From contig JASMDC010000029.1 of NCBI GenBank assembly GCA_030753015.1, positions 7,002 to 44,251 of the forward strand: DNA of 37,250 nt, read 5' to 3'. Position 1 is the first letter of the stretch; every line of letters starts with the position of its first letter. The position numbers and the translations under genes were made by a program. The stretch comes from Candidatus Undinarchaeales archaeon (GTDB lineage: Archaea > SpSt-1190 > JASMDC01). Shown here piece by piece: positions 18,601 to 26,852 of this stretch. The notes beneath the pieces are model-generated. The model saw nothing but the letters and a program-made list of their open reading frames with translations. It had not been told where the DNA came from and did not search any database.

Positions 18601-18929
18601 TTGACCGCGGCGACGAGGAGACCGTCCAAGTGGAGGCATTCAGCATCGAGCCGCCCACCGTCTACAGCCTGTGGGTGACCGCTCGGGACAACGATGGCAG
18701 GACGTGGCTCGACGACGTCGTGAACGTAGGGGCATTCCCCCACGCGCGGCTCGCTGCTGCGACACGGGATCCCTCGGCACCCGGGACGTCCATCGACACG
18801 GTGATCGGGATAGGCTCGTGCCAGCTGAGGGTGTCCTGTGAGGGCTGCTCGCCACTATGCGAGCTGCATGTGAACCCGCGGACGTGCGTTCTCAAGCCTT
18901 ATAACTGCGATTGTGACTGTATCTACTAG
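12666..18929 (+). CDS. Giant secreted Cys-rich mosaic protein C2 (2087 aa)
   Basis: It has the same domain order as C1, with clear similarity over the full length. The order is: signal (MRRRRWSSV, hydrophobic core, ALGLTQC), TQCINRDYGPPCQGLEC, beta repeats, helical Cys block, QPGGG linker, Kazal-like domain (888-924), WAP-like Cys, CIPFQGKMSCN Cys-rich block, helical block (NVADLKDVCTVEGS), short acidic linker, C-terminal Cys block, beta-domains, and NCDCDCIY at the end. The ATG at 12666 was chosen because it begins the basic part of the signal and follows GGTGGGAG; in-frame TTG 12651 and GTG 12654 are alternatives. The gap to C1 is 26 nt. The arginines do not form a Tat motif. It is inferred to be an extracellular structural protein made together with C1 and C3. 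Confidence 0.87.
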   Translation: MRRRRWSSVAVLGYAVGLILLLVPALGLTQCINRDYGPPCQGLECSPDRAGEPPNVHLDLDGTTTISDGVVTTTVGPDRTVRGFVIDGGDVRVDVDHDGVETVILATESGHRIRVQRDGTVNIEDGSYMLTDGTAIRVANGRMSLLDPQTFTSRDMSVTIGNKGMEKVTVVTDEDRMIDVSPHGETTFEDGTYRFMDGTEVLMEGGSPQLPVDMVFTTDDGSITLSIGNNGLGDVLLSTPEGGEVRIGPAGELQAAEGSYTLDGDRRWTLGGTLPEGTLSLGDKASMEIEYDVADHFAGRVETPAGSLSFQDGRPTGRLQLRRESKEYIMELEEGDGTLAFSSDEDQFFTDFDRRGIIGGTMDMGKDTHLRMERGPLGRTTVLSLDIGDQQLTFDATQGPSGALAVNKDGNSYALDLSDGIGSVQLADGAFDMSFDPSGLADASIQIKDDVTLDLDLDRGTGTFDAGIGYKGGDVRFSPDKGFSGSFSFGEGDGKVDVNMGNGGIGVSGGGGGGGGGQGFDLGFDPTKGFTGGMGFPGGNGDLQFGADGLTGNVNTPFGTAKFGPQGIDMGYGGVFNMNVAPDGAMTPSLSTAADGAGESATSGKATNICTPRLLKETTVSGGGGSPLDPSLTDCDLAQTATNLREHADNLINDFTRAIEYYSALVTNLETMKGGFDQWCSNCMQSVSGFMAKGYVPCGGKLAPPLTPASIAADPGFRPTICAAAAMEKCPPGAAQTAQCTASSMPNPLAKACPLCLTLNCVYGHECKIGFPNPAAAGSSAQGEAGGPAAAQGAGAKAACGAQGAAGAGGLGDALGGVGDALGQAKSMMDKAKSLMPKGGQPGGGQPGGGQPGDDQPGGGQPGGGQPGGGEQEQPQQQDTADNPNPTCSCSAEEAPICGTDGRTYFNSCLAGCFGIEVAHEGECETWCTTDADCVPDRCCTTDTRCTCVNNRCRSGMHASLAPLRTTARATPMIAGFSGLYSSIADERRTLPERPATAELQGAGQCIPFQGKMSCNSAGAPDSYDVPPPPIGSNMNDLGVTGCTTKGAPQMCTVPDCIKCQTDCLGKCKEPAGCPTCKALIKAIEAPRRNPPIPGACTNHNCCGPPFNCQDMNKQVGCPPCKFCGVPPIPCMWLVAGCVPETHDCADVTQATLVTKMKQNSIPSPGGVRECEQNVADLKDVCTVEGSPELASGMLDPCAVGMQLGVVIGELHDLIQRMSQTVATLSQVSGRLGFEHSQGFSDRKAATIESSIQEISSVLEGASATVDFQVRLANFVRLAQNPEFNKDIMSDASFQAPKFDILPKAEGSPAQGIWSGYCTNYDLCAACTDKPTPAGCLGRTSKTSYKPNDLDYRGRCMSKQSTSSITERSFDIWQNKGSVDNLASIDAEEDLFIDMMDCYKYDALPQMEQPQPPGGPPGGGQPEEEQPEDEMPPPEEEPDAGCVSICKGCYGVDRTHCHTHLGVCVCEAGKRWFLTSRSCEPGRGVSDDDLACCERFLSVGAEVPETPSGEVCSGPVIRGVTVDRCIEGTGLCCKYRFQEISLAGICDVPDDVDDTGDTGVDRSCDVTCKAILDRDTAEWCARRCPQIELTCEQECLRRPSYTECLTDCSPAAADCMTSCMDEPGSNEKDCVSTCTLESPTGAAEAFVGRPGGPSIAGQVFASGDSVQVGGVVNNTGDVPLEGTGRLSLVTLTDCTCDGSGCTCSEEVKLLKEFPVRLGPGEDLEIASVSTVLEQADTSVQVLVEVVDEDGKVLLSRRSTISHVVSPGAIAVRDAYFVDQGGRTDKTYPGTSIAGAVTIESIVHPITVVVSLVKGELPVIGTSTAYTLTGPTGDKPLLSGTYTALDGDVGKLLRIHVVVRDSGGEVLLDRILDEQGVDTKMCGSEMTGWCLIQLGKVRPSYSSAFAEVRRLQLEVRDAAFMNFGGRRIDTMYGSADIVAIVWLRNPLTVQFSGQVVVRVVKEDGTTTAKKEVWMTDGRVLDRGDEETVQVEAFSIEPPTVYSLWVTARDNDGRTWLDDVVNVGAFPHARLAAATRDPSAPGTSIDTVIGIGSCQLRVSCEGCSPLCELHVNPRTCVLKPYNCDCDCIY
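15180..15279 (+). repeat. QPGGG tandem linker in C2
   Basis: Repeated QPGGG units (one varied to QPGDD) fill the place held in C1 by QPPGGQ units. The nucleotide repeat is visible as alternating GGGCAGCCAGGCG and GGGCAACCGGGAG words. It follows an Ala/Gly-rich stretch and precedes the Kazal-like domain. Confidence 0.8.
15327..15524 (+). other. Kazal-like plus WAP-like Cys modules in C2
   Basis: The 37-residue Kazal pattern matches C1 exactly in spacing, with PICGTDGRTYFNSC. It is followed by CTTDADCVPDRCC and CTCVNNRC. The residue at the inhibitory P1 position is Ala. Confidence 0.75.
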
Positions 18930-18942
18930 GGGATATCGGATG
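18929..18942 (+). promoter_or_regulatory. Ribosome binding site of C3 at the C2 stop codon
   Basis: The C2 stop TAG runs into GGGG (18929-18932), which lies 7 nt before ATG 18940. This supports ATG 18940 over upstream in-frame starts that overlap C2. The gap between the two genes is 10 nt. Confidence 0.6.
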
Positions 18943-21900
18943 GCGACCTATATGACAGGAGCGGTGTCGGGGATGCGGGCCATATCGGCCTGTCTTCTCG
19001 TGCTCGTCCTGTTCGCCCCGTCCGCCCTCGGTATCCGCCAATGCGTCAACCGCGAATACGCTCCACCATGCCAGGGCGTCGATTGCGCTCCGGTAGAGCT
19101 GGGAACACCGCCGGACCTTACCTGGAACGATGACGGGTCGACCGTCATCACTACCGCCGACGAGGTCATCACTGCCAATGTGGGGGCCGACCGGGTCATG
19201 CGCGGTCTCATCATAGATGGTGGCGATATCCGTGTCGACGTCGGCGAGGACGGCGTACTGTCCCTGGACCTTGTGACCACCGACGGCCTGCGCATCACGG
19301 TGGAGCGGGACGGGAGCGTGAACCTGGAGGACGGCACCTACACCCTCACCGACAACACCACCATACGCGTTGTCAACGGGAAGATGCACCTCACTGAACC
19401 CCAGGTGTTCACGTCCCGCAACGTCAACGTCACCATCGGCAACAAGGGTATCGAGCAGGTCATCGTGGTCACTGACGAAGGTCATTTGGTACGCATCGCT
19501 CCAGACGGCGAGGTGACGTTCGACCATGGCTCCTACTGGCTGATGGACGGCACTGAGGTCTCCATCGAGGGGCGGAACGTCATCCTTCCGGAATCAAAGA
19601 CCTACTCATCGTCCGATGGTCTCGTCACCGTCACCATAGGTAACAACGGGTTCGAGGAACTGGTGCTCACACCCGCTGGTGGTGGCGAGGTGCGGATCAA
19701 CGCCGACGGCGACCTCAGTGTGGTGACGGGCGACTATATCATGGACGACGTGCCCTACTACTCCCCGGGCGGGAAGCTCCCCGAGGGTGAGCTGTCACTG
19801 GGCCCCGAGGCGAGCTTGGAGATCGAGTACGATGTGGCCGACCGGTTCGCGGGCACATTGCGTACACCGGCAGGAACCCTGGTCTTCAAGGACGGACGCC
19901 CCTCGGGGCGTCTCGAGCTCGTCACCAAGGATCGGACGGAGACGCTCACCTTCGAGTCGGGGACGGCCCTCGTGCATGCCCTCGAGGACAGACTGGCGGC
20001 CATCCTGGAACAAGCGCTCCACGAGACCGCCGATGAGATGGCGCAGCACGGAGGGTACACCCCTGAAAACGTCCCCGATCAGAACCTCGACGGTGTCCCC
20101 GTCCTCTTCAACAAGGGAAAGGTCACCAACATCCCCTCTTCGATTGCGATGGAACAGATGCTCGCCCAGGGAGTGAAGCGACGTGTCGAGGACAGGCTGG
20201 TCGAAGTGCGGCGCCAGCTCAGCGGGAGGGCTGATGCCGGAACACCCGAGGTGGAGGTGAACCTCGATACCAACGAGATCACCGCCATGCTTGTGCTCCC
20301 CCTGAACATCGACAGCGACGCCGAGCTCCCTTCGAGCATCCCCATACGGACGTCCGTCCCGCTCAGGCTCAAGCTCCTACGCGACCGGCTGGCCACGTAT
20401 CTGAGGGAGTACGCCGAGGGACGCAATATGGAAACTACGCTCCTCTCCCACCTAATAGAGGACGAGCGTATACCCTCGCCACCGGGCGCGATCTCCAAGA
20501 GCGTCGAGTGCGACCGCGGTGAAATGCTCGCTACCATCGGGGACATTGCACGCCCCGTAGGCGAGAACATCCACATCTCGGTGAACGAGGAGCTCGTGCG
20601 CGTGGACCGAACGGCCGCGTTCACCACAGACTCCGTCGGATGGGAGATGGTGCCTGTGGACAAAGGGGCCCAGCTCTCCCTCCTGGCCAACGAGGGCGTC
20701 AAGGACTATGAGAGCCGGGTGGTCATCGCACTAGTGCCCACTCCCGGGCCGGTCAGTGACACTTGCGTCGGCCGGTACTCCATCCAATACGACATCAGCT
20801 TCTCGGTTAGCGCCAGTGTCAGCGACAACTCGCCCGCGTTCCAGGTCAGGCGCGGCGATCCCGCCCGGCCCGAGAAGCATCCGCTCACCCTCCGGTTCGT
20901 CATGGTACCGCTCCTCCAGGGAGAGAACGTCAATGCTCTCGATGAGGAGGTGACCGCGCCAGAGGAGGCGGATGACCTGTGCACAGGTGCGTGCTCGGTC
21001 CACCTTACCGTCCCGGACTCCGGCTCGGGCACGGTGTGGATCGGTCCATGCAGCTTCGAGTACACCGGCGGCCGCATCGACCTGGAAGAGGCACCATGCG
21101 GTGACCACGAGCTCATCGTCGAGCCCGACGAGTTCGAACTTGATCGTCACCGGGAGCGGGTCTCCGTGCGTGATGTGCACCGGGCCGAGGTGACCCTCCC
21201 GCCACGCGACGCCGGTCCGGAGCGGCCGAGCGCGGTCACAGTCGACCTTGAGCGGGGGGACGGCCTAATCTCGTTCACCACGGGCGTGGGCAGCTTCACT
21301 ACCACCTTCGATGCCCGGGGCGTCATCGGCGGGACCGTGAGCGTAGGCGGTGGCGCGAACGTCCAAGTTGGACGGGGTCCATTGGGTAGGAACCTCGCCC
21401 AAACCCTGAACGTCGGTGGTCAACAGCTGTCCTTCGATGTGCAGAACGGCATCAGTGGGGCCCTCGGAGTCACTAAAGGCGGCAACTCGTACACGCTCGA
21501 TGTCCTCAGCGGTGTCGGGGCTGTCCAGATGACCACCGGGCCCTTCGACATGGCGTTCAACACCGCCGGTCTCGCCGATGCCTCAATCCAAGTGGCCGAT
21601 GACGTCAGCCTCAACATGAACCTCATCCCCGCCACGGGCAACTTCGGTGTGGGTATCGGGTTCGAGGGGGCCAACATCAACTTCGATCCAATGGCCGGCT
21701 TCTCCGGCGGGTTCGGCTTCGATGTCGGTGGCGGTCAGTTCGGTGTCAATCTCGGTGCTGGCGGTCTCGGTATCAACGCCAACGTGGGTGGTGAGAACTT
21801 CAACGTCGGGTTCAACGACGGCGCGTTCACCGGGGGTATCGCCTTCGGCGGCGGCAACGGTGGTATCAACATCGATCTGGGCGGCGCCGTCACCGGCTCG

Positions 21901-24900
21901 TTCAACACGCCCTTCGGTACAGCGAACATGGGCCTCACCGGCGATGGTGTCACGCTCGGCTTCGGTACCTTCGACATGAACATAGGTCTGGACGGTGCCT
22001 TCACGAGCAACCTGGCCGAGGGGCTGCAGAACCTGGGCCAGAGCGTCGTCGACAGCGTAAAGGGCCTCGTCGATGACGCACTATCGGGCAAGCTCACCAA
22101 CATCTGCGAACCACGCCTCCTGAGCGAAACGCAGGTCAGTGGCGCAGGTGGACCGTTCCTCGACCCCATGCTCACCGACTGCGATCTCGAGCGCACGGCC
22201 GACAACCTTCACGAACATATCGACAACATCATCGTCGATTACGAGAACGCGATCGAGTATCACACGACACTGGTGGAGAACCTCGAGTCCATCAGAGGAG
22301 GGTTCGAGGAATGGTGCGGGAACTGTGAATCGTCCATCAGCGGTTTCATGGCCAAGGGCTACCTGCCCTGTGGCGGTAAGCTCTCCATGAAGCCGACACC
22401 CAGCAAGGTCGCCTCCGATTCCGGGTTCAAACCCGAGATATGCGCCATGTCTGTGATGGCCCTGTGCGCACCCCAGAACCCGCTCACCGCGTGGTGCACC
22501 GCGGCCTCGTTCCCGAGCCCGCTCGGACTGGCCTGCCCGCTCTGCCTCACCCTCGACTGCGTGTACGGTTCACAGTGCATGATCGGGTTCCCCAACCCGA
22601 AGGCTGCCGGCGCCGCTGCTACCGCTGCAGGGACGGCGGCCAAGGGTGCGGGCAAGGCTATGATCGGTGGCGTCGCCGGGGCCGCCTCGTGCGCGGCACA
22701 GAGCGCCATGGGAGGTGCGGGTGGCGAACCGCCCCTGCCACAGGAGGAGCCCCCGCTCGAAGAGATGATCCCGCGGGAGGATTACGAGGAGCTGACGCCA
22801 GAGGTGCTACAGCAGCTGAAGGACCAGCCGCGCAACGGTACCTGCGTATGCGACGGCTCCGGTGGCCAGGTATGCGGTACGGACGGTCGCACCTACATCA
22901 GCCGATGCGTCGCTGAGTGCCTCGATATCCGGGTCGCCCGGGACGGCGCCTGTGAGGAATATTGCACCTCGGACGCTGACTGCGTCCCTGACGCCTGCTG
23001 CGACACCGTGACGGCCTGCTCGTGCGTGGACAACCGCTGTGTCGGGCCCGAGGACTCGGCCCCGGACCCGTGGACACCGCCGACGACCACGACCACCGCG
23101 GCGGAGGATGCAGTTGACGAGTGGAACCCGTCCGAGATCACCGTGGACCCGGTGGAGGCAGGGGTCACCGTGAACGAGGGCAATGCAGGGATCCCTATGG
23201 AGGTCTGGGAAGAGGCCATCCCCGACATGGGCGGCGGAGGCGGAGGGGACGATGATGGCGGAGGAGGCGGAGACGGCCCCGGCGTCAGTGTCACCGTGAA
23301 CATACCCATTGGCGAGATCGGCAACCTCGGTCAGCTCGGCGGTGGGCTGGGGAAGCTCGGCGAGGGCCTCGGGAAGATCGGCGATGGGCTCAACGCCATC
23401 ACCAAGCCCGTCCAGGACCTTGCCCAAGGAGTACAGAACGCGGTCGATACAGTGACGAAGCCTATCACGGACGCCATGCAGGGTGTACAGAACACAATCG
23501 ACCAGGGCATCCAGAACATGGGCGATGCTATCACCGGCGGGACCGGGGACCTCTCGAGCATGACCGGCGAGGCGGGAGGGGAGGCCGGCGGCGAGGCGGG
23601 CCAGCAGGGCGATGAGGATCCGGGTGTCTGCCTGCCGTTCAAGGGGAAGATGGCCTGCAACAGCATGGGCGCTCCGGCCGTGTACGACGTACCGCCACCG
23701 CCCATCGGCGCGCCGGTCATGGACCTGGGCGTCAAGGGCTGCATCACCCAGGGCGCGCCCATCACTTGCACGATGCCCGACTGCATCGCTTGCGAGACGG
23801 AGTGCCTCCCCATGTGCGGGGACGAGATAGGGTGCCCGGTATGCACAGGGCTCATGGAGCTCACCGAGATACCCAAGCGCGTGCCGCCCATCCCCGGCGC
23901 TTGCACCAACAATCACTGCTGCGGTACGCCGTTCTCCTGCGTCGACTACAACATGCCCGACCTCTGCGAGATCCCTTGTGGCTGGTGCGGTCCGGTCCCC
24001 TGTATCTGGAAAGCCGCTACGTGCTTCCCAGAGTTGCACAACTGCGCCGATGTCACCCAGGCGACCCTGGTAACCAAGAAGAAGCTCAACTCCATCCCGT
24101 CGCCCGGCGGTGTCGCAGAGTGCTCACAGAACGTGGCCGACCTAAAGGACGTGTGCACCGTTGAAGGTTCCAAGGAGCTCAAGTCGGGGATCCTGGACCC
24201 GTGCGAGATCGGCGACAAGCTGGACGTGGTCATCGAGGAGCTGCACGACCTAATCGACCGCATGAGCCAGGCCGTCGAGGAGCTCTATGACGTGTCGGGC
24301 CAGCTGGACTACGAGCACTCGCAGGGCTTCACCGACCGGCGCTCGGCCACTATCAAGGAGACGATCAAGCGCATCACCGATATCCTGGAGGGCGCCAAGG
24401 GCGACAAGGACTTCCAGATACGTCTGGCAAACTTCGTACGGTTGTTCCAGAACGATGACTTCCGGGGCGACATCTCCGAGAACGAGCAGCTCACCGCTGC
24501 CATGTTCGGTATACTGCCCTACGCCGAGGGAGCGCCGGGTATGGCGATGTGGATGGGCTACTGCATGGACTTCCAGCTCTGCGGCGGGTGCTCTGGAGGG
24601 CCCGTCCAGGCTGGATGCCTCGGCCCCACGTCCATCGGGAGCTACCTGCCCAACATCCTCGACTTCAGGGGCCGGTGCATGTCGGTGCCCGCGGCCACCG
24701 TGGTCAACGAGCGCAGCTTCGACATGTGGGGCGACACGAGCGCTCTGGACAACTTCGCCAACATCGATGCCGAGGAGGACCTGTTCATCGACACCCTGAA
24801 GTGCTACAAATACGACTCCGAGAGCACCGGATGGGAGAACCGGACGAGCGGCCAGGGCATACCGTACGACGAGGGCATTGAAACACCCGGCGGGGAGGTA

Positions 24901-26835
24901 ACACCGCCGGAATGCGTCGCCGCCTGCAGCGAGTGCTACGGGATCGACCAAGCGCATTGCCACGCTCACCTCGGCCTCTGCGTGTGCGAGGCCGGCGATA
25001 GGGACATCCTCACGTCCCAGTCCTGCGAACCCAGCGCCCGCGTGAGCGAGGACATGCTGGGATGCTGCGAGCGTCTCCTGTCTGTGGGCGCCGAGAGCAT
25101 CGACAGCCCCGGCGGTGAGCTATGCACGGGACCTATCCTCAGGGGTATCACGGTCGACCTCTGCTCGGACGGTTCCGGCCTGTGCTGCAAGCACCGGTTC
25201 AACGAGGTCCCCCTCGAGGGCAACTGCGAGGCCGTGGAGGCGGCAGGGGTCGGGACGTGCGAGGACATGTGCATGGACGTCTTCGACCGGGAGACCGCCG
25301 ACTGGTGCGCCGAGCGGTGCCCGGCGATCGACATCTCCTGCGAGGCGGCTTGCCTCGGGACCGAGGTGGACACAGAGTGCCTGAGCGAGTGTGTCCCGCA
25401 GCGGCCCCTCTCGTGCATGCAGGACTGTATAGCTGGCCACGAGGGCCAGGAGGCCGACTGCGTCCGGGCGTGCAAGGCCGTCTCGCCGCGAGCGGAAGTG
25501 GACGGGTACGTTGGTCGTTCGAAGGCCCCCGACGTGCCGGGACAGGTGTTCACCGCGGGGGACGCGGTCGTCGCCGGCGCAGTAGTGAACAACACCGGCG
25601 AGGTCCCCCTCATCGGCACCGCCCGTCTCTCCCTGGTCACCCTATCGGACTGCTCGTGCTCTGGCAGTGACTGCGCCTGTGAAGAGGATGTGCAGCTGGT
25701 CAGAGAGATACCGGTACGTCTCGGTCCGGGCCGGTCCATGACGATCCCGGCGCTACCTGTGGACGTCGGCCGCGAGGACGTGTCGGTCCAGACGCTCGTC
25801 GAGATCCTGGACGAGAACGGGAACGTAATCGTTTCCCAACGCGGCCCCATCTCTCATGTGGTGTCGTCAGGCGCCGTGACCGTTCGGGACGCCTACTTCG
25901 TCACATCGGGCGGGAGGAGCACCGAGGTGTACCCCGGCGCCCCCATCCATGGTGCCGTGACCATCGAGTCGAAGGCCTACCCCGTGACCCTCGATATCTC
26001 GCTGGTCATAGGTAGCACAACCGCCGCCGATTCGGTGGCGACGTTCACGCTCGCAGGCCCCACTCTCGACCGCGCCGTCGCCAGCGACTCCTACACAGCA
26101 CAGGACGCTGACCTAGGCAAGGTGCTCCGCATCCACATCAAGGTGACCGATGTCGCCGGCGCCGTGCTCCTCGAAGAGACCCTCGCCGAGCAGGGCATGA
26201 CCACTGAGACCTGCACCGCCAAAATGACTGAGTACTGCCTATCCAACCTCGGGAATGTTAAGCCGAGCTATCCCCTCGCTCATGCCGAGGTGCGACCGTT
26301 GAGCCTCACGGTCCGGGACGCGGCCTTCATGAGCCTGGGTGCTCGGCCCATCGCCGCCATTTTCGGGAGGGCGGACGTGGTGGCCATCGCCTGGGTCCGG
26401 AACATGCTGTCCGTCCCCTTCGACGGACGCATCGAGGTCAAGGTCGTGCGGGAGGGCGGCGCCGCTATCGCCACCAAGGAGACCTGGGCTACCGGGGACA
26501 GGGTGCTCGAACGTGGTGACGAGGTCGCCGTCCAGGTCGAGGCCTTCGGTGTGGAACCGGGCAACGCCTACTCCCTGCACGTGTTCGCCGAGGACAACGG
26601 GGGCAGGGTCTGGCTGGACGAGGTGCTCACGGACACGGTCTTCCCCAATGCGTGTCTGAGCGTCGAGGCACGTGATCCGTCCGCACAGGGTGGCGATATC
26701 AACACCGTGATCACCATCGGCACCTGCCGGCTCAGGGTCGAGTGCACGGGGTGTTCGTCCCTGTGCGAGCTCCATGTCGATCCGTCCGACTGCTCGCTAC
26801 TGCCGAAGAACTGCGACTGCGAGTGTGTGTACTGA
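18940..26835 (+). CDS. Giant secreted Cys-rich mosaic protein C3 with embedded type-B module (2631 aa)
   Basis: It is a paralogue of C1 and C2 but ~520-540 residues longer. It has a signal (MATYMTGAVSGMRAISA, then a hydrophobic core ending PSALG), the conserved QCVNREYAPPCQGVDC, and ~65-residue beta repeats. Residues ~344-762 align with the type-B ectodomain and interrupt the beta region; the C-type beta region resumes at VTVDLERGDG. Then follow Gly-rich repeats, the helical Cys block, Kazal-like domain (1302-1338), WAP-like Cys, a Thr run plus Gly/Asp-rich spacer, an amphipathic segment (GKLGEGLGKIGDGL), the VCLPFKGKMACN Cys block, NVADLKDVCTVEGS helical block, C-terminal Cys block, beta-domains and NCDCECVY. 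It is the last gene of the unit and converges on ribK with a 17-nt gap. It is inferred to be extracellular; no enzyme motif was seen. Confidence 0.88.
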   Translation: MATYMTGAVSGMRAISACLLVLVLFAPSALGIRQCVNREYAPPCQGVDCAPVELGTPPDLTWNDDGSTVITTADEVITANVGADRVMRGLIIDGGDIRVDVGEDGVLSLDLVTTDGLRITVERDGSVNLEDGTYTLTDNTTIRVVNGKMHLTEPQVFTSRNVNVTIGNKGIEQVIVVTDEGHLVRIAPDGEVTFDHGSYWLMDGTEVSIEGRNVILPESKTYSSSDGLVTVTIGNNGFEELVLTPAGGGEVRINADGDLSVVTGDYIMDDVPYYSPGGKLPEGELSLGPEASLEIEYDVADRFAGTLRTPAGTLVFKDGRPSGRLELVTKDRTETLTFESGTALVHALEDRLAAILEQALHETADEMAQHGGYTPENVPDQNLDGVPVLFNKGKVTNIPSSIAMEQMLAQGVKRRVEDRLVEVRRQLSGRADAGTPEVEVNLDTNEITAMLVLPLNIDSDAELPSSIPIRTSVPLRLKLLRDRLATYLREYAEGRNMETTLLSHLIEDERIPSPPGAISKSVECDRGEMLATIGDIARPVGENIHISVNEELVRVDRTAAFTTDSVGWEMVPVDKGAQLSLLANEGVKDYESRVVIALVPTPGPVSDTCVGRYSIQYDISFSVSASVSDNSPAFQVRRGDPARPEKHPLTLRFVMVPLLQGENVNALDEEVTAPEEADDLCTGACSVHLTVPDSGSGTVWIGPCSFEYTGGRIDLEEAPCGDHELIVEPDEFELDRHRERVSVRDVHRAEVTLPPRDAGPERPSAVTVDLERGDGLISFTTGVGSFTTTFDARGVIGGTVSVGGGANVQVGRGPLGRNLAQTLNVGGQQLSFDVQNGISGALGVTKGGNSYTLDVLSGVGAVQMTTGPFDMAFNTAGLADASIQVADDVSLNMNLIPATGNFGVGIGFEGANINFDPMAGFSGGFGFDVGGGQFGVNLGAGGLGINANVGGENFNVGFNDGAFTGGIAFGGGNGGINIDLGGAVTGSFNTPFGTANMGLTGDGVTLGFGTFDMNIGLDGAFTSNLAEGLQNLGQSVVDSVKGLVDDALSGKLTNICEPRLLSETQVSGAGGPFLDPMLTDCDLERTADNLHEHIDNIIVDYENAIEYHTTLVENLESIRGGFEEWCGNCESSISGFMAKGYLPCGGKLSMKPTPSKVASDSGFKPEICAMSVMALCAPQNPLTAWCTAASFPSPLGLACPLCLTLDCVYGSQCMIGFPNPKAAGAAATAAGTAAKGAGKAMIGGVAGAASCAAQSAMGGAGGEPPLPQEEPPLEEMIPREDYEELTPEVLQQLKDQPRNGTCVCDGSGGQVCGTDGRTYISRCVAECLDIRVARDGACEEYCTSDADCVPDACCDTVTACSCVDNRCVGPEDSAPDPWTPPTTTTTAAEDAVDEWNPSEITVDPVEAGVTVNEGNAGIPMEVWEEAIPDMGGGGGGDDDGGGGGDGPGVSVTVNIPIGEIGNLGQLGGGLGKLGEGLGKIGDGLNAITKPVQDLAQGVQNAVDTVTKPITDAMQGVQNTIDQGIQNMGDAITGGTGDLSSMTGEAGGEAGGEAGQQGDEDPGVCLPFKGKMACNSMGAPAVYDVPPPPIGAPVMDLGVKGCITQGAPITCTMPDCIACETECLPMCGDEIGCPVCTGLMELTEIPKRVPPIPGACTNNHCCGTPFSCVDYNMPDLCEIPCGWCGPVPCIWKAATCFPELHNCADVTQATLVTKKKLNSIPSPGGVAECSQNVADLKDVCTVEGSKELKSGILDPCEIGDKLDVVIEELHDLIDRMSQAVEELYDVSGQLDYEHSQGFTDRRSATIKETIKRITDILEGAKGDKDFQIRLANFVRLFQNDDFRGDISENEQLTAAMFGILPYAEGAPGMAMWMGYCMDFQLCGGCSGGPVQAGCLGPTSIGSYLPNILDFRGRCMSVPAATVVNERSFDMWGDTSALDNFANIDAEEDLFIDTLKCYKYDSESTGWENRTSGQGIPYDEGIETPGGEVTPPECVAACSECYGIDQAHCHAHLGLCVCEAGDRDILTSQSCEPSARVSEDMLGCCERLLSVGAESIDSPGGELCTGPILRGITVDLCSDGSGLCCKHRFNEVPLEGNCEAVEAAGVGTCEDMCMDVFDRETADWCAERCPAIDISCEAACLGTEVDTECLSECVPQRPLSCMQDCIAGHEGQEADCVRACKAVSPRAEVDGYVGRSKAPDVPGQVFTAGDAVVAGAVVNNTGEVPLIGTARLSLVTLSDCSCSGSDCACEEDVQLVREIPVRLGPGRSMTIPALPVDVGREDVSVQTLVEILDENGNVIVSQRGPISHVVSSGAVTVRDAYFVTSGGRSTEVYPGAPIHGAVTIESKAYPVTLDISLVIGSTTAADSVATFTLAGPTLDRAVASDSYTAQDADLGKVLRIHIKVTDVAGAVLLEETLAEQGMTTETCTAKMTEYCLSNLGNVKPSYPLAHAEVRPLSLTVRDAAFMSLGARPIAAIFGRADVVAIAWVRNMLSVPFDGRIEVKVVREGGAAIATKETWATGDRVLERGDEVAVQVEAFGVEPGNAYSLHVFAEDNGGRVWLDEVLTDTVFPNACLSVEARDPSAQGGDINTVITIGTCRLRVECTGCSSLCELHVDPSDCSLLPKNCDCECVY
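19969..21225 (+). other. Type-B ectodomain inserted in C3
   Basis: This segment shares with B1 the series MAQHGGYTPENVPD (B1 MATHGGFIAENVPE), VPVLFNKGKVTNIPS, LRLKLLRDRLATYLREY, DDLCTGACSVHLTV and a Cys-Ser-Phe-Glu-Tyr-x-Gly-Gly motif. It lacks the type-B membrane segment and the carboxypeptidase-regulatory-like end. Flanking C-type sequence matches C2 on both sides (GRLELVTKDRTETLTFE before, VTVDLERGDGLISF after), so the module sits inside one beta element of the C framework. Confidence 0.85.
22843..23040 (+). other. Kazal-like plus WAP-like Cys modules in C3
   Basis: It has the same 37-residue spacing as C1 and C2, with QVCGTDGRTYISRC. It is followed by CTSDADCVPDACC and CSCVDNRC. The residue at the inhibitory P1 position is Gly. 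Confidence 0.75.
23053..23620 (+). repeat. Low-complexity and amphipathic spacer specific to C3
   Basis: It contains a Thr run (PPTTTTTAA), a Gly/Asp-rich stretch (GGGGGGDDDGGGGG), then repeating LGKLGEGLGKIGDGLN and VQ[ND]xV/I-type segments, and finally GGEAGGEAG. C1 and C2 lack this stretch at the corresponding place. The middle part could form an amphipathic helix. Confidence 0.65.
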
Positions 26836-26852
26836 GCACGTATGCGTACTGC

